Source: Spirochaetota bacterium (GTDB lineage: Bacteria > Spirochaetota > UBA4802 > UB4802). Taken from it: a stretch of 46,590 nucleotides of DNA. The notes below the pieces were generated by a model, which was not told where the DNA came from, made no database searches, and was given only the letters and a program-made list of their open reading frames with translations. Each line of letters opens with the position of its first letter. Position 1 is the first letter of the stretch. Made by a program: the position numbers and the translations under genes. The stretch spans positions 1 to 46,590 of the forward strand of contig JBFLZD010000028.1 of NCBI GenBank assembly GCA_040756435.1. Direction: 5' to 3'. Below are positions 42,876 to 46,590 of this stretch, piece by piece.

Positions 42876-43622
42876 TCAACTCATATTGTTAATAATATCA
42901 TCAGGTATATCAAAATTAGCATGGACACTCTGAACATCATCATGATCTTCCAGTGCTTCAATAAGTCTCAGACATTGCGAAGCTTTTTGTCCTTCTAAAT
43001 GTACTGTTGTCTGTGGAACATAGGTAATTTCACTGTTCAGGGTTGGCAAATTATTTGAACGGATAACTTCTAAAATATCGTTAAACTTTTCAGGGGCAGT
43101 GTAAACTACGATTGTATTGTCTTCTGTCTTAATATCCTCAACATCATAATCAAGTAAAATTTCCATGACTTTGTCTTCGGTTGTTGCGTTTGCATCGATG
43201 TTTATAACTCCTTTTTTATCAAAAAGATATGCAACGCATCCTGTTTCACCCAGGTTTCCGCCATTTTTGGAAAAAATAGTGCGTATTTCAGGAGTAGTTC
43301 GGTTTTTATTATCAGTCATACACTCAACCATTATGGCCACTCCACCGGGTCCATACCCTTCATACCGAACTTCTTCATATGTTGAGCCTTCAAGAGCACC
43401 AGTACCTTTTTTTATTGCTCTTTCAATGTTATCCATTGGCATATTGTTTTCACGAGCTTTTAATACTGCAGTACGCAATCTGGGATTACTGTTCAGATCA
43501 TCGCCGCCAACGCGTGCTGCAACAGTGATTTCACGTATGAGCTTGGTAAATACCTTTCCTTTTTTGGCATCCTGTGCCGCTTTCCGGTGTTTTATGTTTG
43601 CCCATTTAGAATGTCCTGACAT
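42876..43622 (-). CDS. yebC: YebC/PmpR-family protein
   Basis: This 248-residue protein has the highly conserved family start SGHSKWANIKHRKAAQDAKKGK, the glycine-rich YEGYGPGGVAIMVEC segment, and MTDNKNRT. The family includes transcriptional regulators (PmpR) and, according to more recent work, factors that help ribosomes through difficult proline motifs. The full three-domain length is present. It heads the yebC-ruvC-ruvA operon. Confidence 0.95.
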   Translation of the reverse strand: MSGHSKWANIKHRKAAQDAKKGKVFTKLIREITVAARVGGDDLNSNPRLRTAVLKARENNMPMDNIERAIKKGTGALEGSTYEEVRYEGYGPGGVAIMVECMTDNKNRTTPEIRTIFSKNGGNLGETGCVAYLFDKKGVINIDANATTEDKVMEILLDYDVEDIKTEDNTIVVYTAPEKFNDILEVIRSNNLPTLNSEITYVPQTTVHLEGQKASQCLRLIEALEDHDDVQSVHANFDIPDDIINNMS

Positions 43623-43743
43623 GTTCTATTCTCCTCATTGTACAAGTTTTCAGATAGTATTGCAAAGCAAGAACGAATGGTAGAATCATGACTAATTTTG
43701 TCATTAATAAAATAATCACAAAATTTGCGTAAAAATAATTTTT

Positions 43744-45024
43744 TCAATAACCACGTGAAATTTTCAACTGTATTTTTTCAATTTTTTTTGAGGATTCACG
43801 GATTTTTGTACCTGAAGCGATAGCTCTATTATACCAGTCTATTGCCTGCTGGTATTGCATAATAGTTTCATACGTTGAAGCAATTTTGAAGTACAGTTCC
43901 CCTACGGTAAGTTTGCTATATTCGTGCTCAAGGCGGCGCAATTCTAACTCATTATTTCCTAATTCATCCATAAGAGACTGGTATTCGGGATAGAGTGATA
44001 TGTCCTTTTTATCAAGTAGTGTAGACTTGATAGTGTTAATTTTGATTTTGATCCCTTCAATACTATTTTTTTTATCATCTATGGACTTTTGTATTCTCTC
44101 AGCAATTTGTATAGCCTGGAGATAGTGGTTAAGACTTTCAGTGTAATTTAAATCAATACTGTTGATATCACCAATTATAGCATGTGATATTCCTTTCCTT
44201 ATCAGATCACTATCGCCATATAGTGACAGTCCTTTTGATAGTGAGGTATATGCCAATTTCATGTCTGAAATTTTAGTATAAGCTAAATATCCAAGAGCAA
44301 ATTGTATAGCAGCATCATCAGGGTGGGTATTGAGATATAATTGGTAATGTCGCCCCGCGTTTATAAAGTCACCAATTGATTCATAGCAGTTTGCAGCAGT
44401 TAAATAAAGGTCAGGAGGGGTATCATTGCCTTTTGACTGTATATAGCGGTTGAGATGAAAAAGGGCTTTTTTCTTGTTTTTACCAGGAGCAAGCGCTAGA
44501 GCTAATTCTAATGAATAGTCATAATTATCAGGTTTAATTTCATATGCTTCTTCCAGATAAGTCAAATATGCGTCAAATTTATTGAGGCGTTTAAAAAGGA
44601 GTGCAAGGGAATAGAAGATTATATGGTCTTTTTCACTTATGGTGGTAAACCGTAATGCCTGAATGTAATGCTGTACTGCTTCTTTGTATTTAAATATATT
44701 ATTGTAGCAAAGGGCAGCATTAACATGCAATGTATAGAGGGTATCATTGTTTTCAATAAAAAATGGCTGCAATTTTCTATCAGTGAAGAGTTTTTTCAGG
44801 TCTATACCTTCTTCAATTTTTTCAATAGCAATGTATGAGTCAGGAATCTTTTTATCAGTGCTTCTTGCAGAATAGATTTTATCCAATTGCAATTGTATTA
44901 TCTGTAGGGCATCGGTGAACTTTTTCTGCTGTATCAGAGCAACATAATCCTGGCCACTGCCATCATTATATAGCAGCAATATAGAAAATATAAACAGATA
45001 CAATATTAACGATTTAAATTTCAT
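43744..45024 (-). CDS. Exported TPR-repeat protein
   Basis: This 426-residue protein has an N-terminal signal peptide (KFKSLILYLFIFSILLLYN) and then several tetratricopeptide repeats, visible from about residue 100 onward (for example LHVNAALCYNNIFKYKEAVQ, YDYSLELALALAPGK, and KIASTYETIMQYQQAIDWYN near the end). A coiled coil is likely around residues 310-365. TPRs mediate protein interactions; no enzyme motif is seen. It probably resides in the periplasm or is lipid-free secreted, as no lipobox Cys is present. It lies between pth and yebC on the same strand. Confidence 0.85.
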   Translation of the reverse strand: MKFKSLILYLFIFSILLLYNDGSGQDYVALIQQKKFTDALQIIQLQLDKIYSARSTDKKIPDSYIAIEKIEEGIDLKKLFTDRKLQPFFIENNDTLYTLHVNAALCYNNIFKYKEAVQHYIQALRFTTISEKDHIIFYSLALLFKRLNKFDAYLTYLEEAYEIKPDNYDYSLELALALAPGKNKKKALFHLNRYIQSKGNDTPPDLYLTAANCYESIGDFINAGRHYQLYLNTHPDDAAIQFALGYLAYTKISDMKLAYTSLSKGLSLYGDSDLIRKGISHAIIGDINSIDLNYTESLNHYLQAIQIAERIQKSIDDKKNSIEGIKIKINTIKSTLLDKKDISLYPEYQSLMDELGNNELELRRLEHEYSKLTVGELYFKIASTYETIMQYQQAIDWYNRAIASGTKIRESSKKIEKIQLKISRGY

Positions 45025-45089
45025 ACCATTTAATTTATTTATTTAGTAATATTATCGGTTGGTTTAAAAGGCAAGTTGAATTACAGAAA

Positions 45090-45704
45090 CTATCGCCGAA
45101 TACGTATTTTGGGAAGTTGCCGCTTCTTGATTTTTGGAGCGCCATCAGGATTATACTTATTCTGAACATCTTCAATGCTATGAGTTATAAGCATTCTGAC
45201 CACTTCCTCAGCTTTGTTGAGTACATCAATTAGAATAAGATTTTCATCTTCGGAAAAATCATTGAGAAGATGTTCTTCCATGGTCACGCCTTTTTTAGGA
45301 TAGCCAATGCCTATTCTAACCTTAGCAAATCTGTCCGATTTTAACGCACGGGTAATTGATTCAATACCCGGGTGTTTGAGCTTTGACATAATGGAGTCTA
45401 TTCGTATCTCGCCAAGTGGGAGGGATGGGTCTTCAAGAACACATATAATATCACGCACATTTATTCGCAGAAAAGAGGCAATATAAAGAACCGATTCACC
45501 TAAAAGGGTGACAAAGGTTTGAGGTTTCAACAACACTACATCTTCACCAGAAATCTTGCCACGACCAATAATTGATTTTTTCTTTTTAATGCGGATGTCG
45601 ATATTCTCATTGTTTCCAAGAATATCGACAACCTTGAATCCAATGTTTTGCCTGTTGTTGAAATATTCCTCGCCTGGATTTCCAAATCCTACGATTAGTT
45701 TCAA
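45090..45704 (-). CDS. pth: Peptidyl-tRNA hydrolase family protein lacking catalytic residues
   Basis: The 204-residue protein has the overall Pth fold, and its place just downstream of L25/Ctc matches the usual prs-ctc-pth order. However, key residues of E. coli Pth are changed. N10 is kept (N9 in GFGNPG), but catalytic His20 is Gln19 (NNRQN for TRHN), Asn68 is Thr66 (TFVT for TyMN), Asp93 is Glu91 (LEDPSLPLG for HDELDLPPG), and Asn114 is Pro112 (KHPG for GHNG). A basic tail (KIKKRQLPKIRIRR) extends the C-terminus. It is probably not a normal hydrolase; it may bind RNA or ribosomes in the manner of the CRS2 relatives in plastids, which is speculative. The symbol marks family only. Confidence 0.82.
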   Translation of the reverse strand: MKLIVGFGNPGEEYFNNRQNIGFKVVDILGNNENIDIRIKKKKSIIGRGKISGEDVVLLKPQTFVTLLGESVLYIASFLRINVRDIICVLEDPSLPLGEIRIDSIMSKLKHPGIESITRALKSDRFAKVRIGIGYPKKGVTMEEHLLNDFSEDENLILIDVLNKAEEVVRMLITHSIEDVQNKYNPDGAPKIKKRQLPKIRIRR

Positions 45705-45728
45705 TTATTAACTCCTTGCCTTAAAGTG

Positions 45729-46352
45729 TTATTGCTGTTCTTCAGCTGGTTTGGCTTCCTCAGCTACAGGCTGTGCAACTTCTTCAGCTGCCTTATGCGG
45801 TGCAAGAACAGCTACAACTACCGTTTCTGGTGTGCTAAGAATTGTAACACCTTTTGGAGCAGCAATATCCTTTACATGTATAGATTGCCCTATGGTAAGA
45901 TTTGTTACATCAATAGTAATTTTTTCTGGCAAATCTGCAGGAAGACATTCAACCTCAATTTCACGCTCAATGATTTCCAGTATGCCACCCTGTTTTACAC
46001 CAATTGGAGTTCCGCTAATTTCCACAGGTACTTTTGTGGAAATGGCTTCAGTCATGGTTACTTTAAAAAAATCTACGTGTAGAATTTCATCGGTAATGGG
46101 ATGGCGCTGGTAATCCTTTACAAAGGCTTTTACGGGAGAACCTTTTGAATCTTTTATTTCAAGGTCTATAAGGACATTCTCAGAAATGTGGCCCTTAAAA
46201 ATTTTAAAGAAGTTTTTCTTCTTAACCATTATGGTTTGAGATTCACCGTGAGAGTACAATACTGCAGGTATATACCCCTGTGCTCTGAGCTTATGATTTG
46301 CATTTTTCCCTATCTGGGTTCTTGTTTCAACTGGTAAAACATGTGCTTCCAT
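45729..46352 (-). CDS. rplY: 50S ribosomal protein L25/general stress protein Ctc
   Basis: This 207-residue protein is the long, two-domain form of L25 (Ctc/TL5), which binds 5S rRNA in the large ribosomal subunit. The N-terminal L25 domain begins HVLPVETRTQIGKNANHKLRAQGYIPAVLY, and the C-terminal TL5 domain carries VPVEISGTPIGVKQGGILE. An Ala/Glu-rich tail ends the protein. It has AGAGG before the start and lies between prs (upstream) and the pth-like gene, with about 24 bases to the latter. Confidence 0.95.
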   Translation of the reverse strand: MEAHVLPVETRTQIGKNANHKLRAQGYIPAVLYSHGESQTIMVKKKNFFKIFKGHISENVLIDLEIKDSKGSPVKAFVKDYQRHPITDEILHVDFFKVTMTEAISTKVPVEISGTPIGVKQGGILEIIEREIEVECLPADLPEKITIDVTNLTIGQSIHVKDIAAPKGVTILSTPETVVVAVLAPHKAAEEVAQPVAEEAKPAEEQQ

Positions 46353-46427
46353 ATCAACCTCTTTTAAATTATTTAATATACATTATAGTGAAAATGTTAT
46401 AAAATTCAATAATAAATTTTTTTAAAA

Positions 46428-46590
46428 CTATCGGACAAACAATGAGCTAACTGATTCGCCGTTATGTATGCGGCGTATAGCTTCACCAAACAGTGGCGCC
46501 ATGGATAATATTTTCATGTTTGGCAAAAGTTTCTTTTCTGATATATCAATTGTATTGGTTAAAATGATTTCTTTAAAATCAGCTTTTTTA
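46428..46590 (-). CDS. prs: Ribose-phosphate pyrophosphokinase, 3' end (partial)
   Basis: Only the last 53 codons are in the window; the gene runs off the right edge. Reading back from a TAG stop, the peptide includes FKEIILTNTIDI, MKILSMAPLFGEAIRRIH and NGESVSSLFVR, which match the C-terminal end of phosphoribosyl pyrophosphate synthetase (PRPP from ribose 5-phosphate and ATP). It lies upstream of rplY on the same strand, as in many bacteria, with 75 AT-rich bases between. Confidence 0.9.
   Translation of the reverse strand, partial: KKADFKEIILTNTIDISEKKLLPNMKILSMAPLFGEAIRRIHNGESVSSLFVR

Overview
The window is AT-rich bacterial chromosome. It is densely coded apart from one 2.1 kb gene-free stretch. 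No single marker fixes the taxon. The best guess is a deep-branching, probably anaerobic member of the Spirochaetota (inference, moderate to low confidence). This rests on the style of the M23 peptidase, several RsbU/SpoIIE-type phosphatases, a CheY/cyclic-nucleotide pair and a FliG-like protein. A giant SprA-like outer-membrane protein is more typical of the Bacteroidota/Chlorobi/Fibrobacterota side, so that alternative stays open. I saw no rRNA, tRNA, CRISPR array, prophage or insertion sequence.

Left part (1-11.5 kb): a PC4-like DNA-binding protein faces a five-gene minus-strand operon (macrodomain hydrolase, PyrF, a GGDEF protein, a receiver-SpoIIE phosphatase and a FliG-like protein). 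mnmG follows on the plus strand, then 2.1 kb of non-coding DNA, then rsmG. One perfect 16-bp parS-type palindrome lies just after mnmG and a second lies inside the rsmG coding sequence. Together with the mnmG/rsmG (gidA/gidB) context, this makes 8.5-10.8 kb a candidate origin-proximal, ParB-binding region. The gene-free stretch also carries a widespread interspersed repeat.

Middle (11.5-29.8 kb): a secreted protein of unknown function, a TaqI-like adenine methyltransferase, hypA-mogA (nickel delivery and molybdopterin adenylylation), a VWA-FHA membrane protein, a B12-binding-type radical SAM protein, a second solitary DNA methyltransferase, an ECF-type sigma factor, a membrane/GAF/SpoIIE protein that has lost phosphatase residues, and a DHH phosphoesterase. 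Two strong hairpins then separate these from a 1,876-residue SprA-like protein and an M23 peptidase on the minus strand.

Energy block (29.9-38.8 kb): after a cysteine-cluster protein comes a complete operon for a membrane-bound group 4 [NiFe] hydrogenase fused to an Mrp-type Na+/H+ antiporter. The order matches archaeal mbhA-N, with mbhE and mbhF as one gene. The large subunit keeps both CxxC nickel-binding pairs, so this should be a true H2-linked, ion-pumping complex. The last gene encodes a MoaD/ThiS-like sulfur carrier overlapping mbhN, and it converges on a TtcA-type tRNA thiolase. HypA about 17 kb upstream would serve nickel insertion.

Right part (38.8-46.6 kb): ttcA-like, cheY-like and cyclic-nucleotide-binding genes, a PadR regulator, then housekeeping genes on the minus strand: yebC-ruvC-ruvA, a TPR protein, a Pth-family protein lacking the catalytic histidine, ribosomal protein L25/Ctc, and the 3' end of prs at the window edge.
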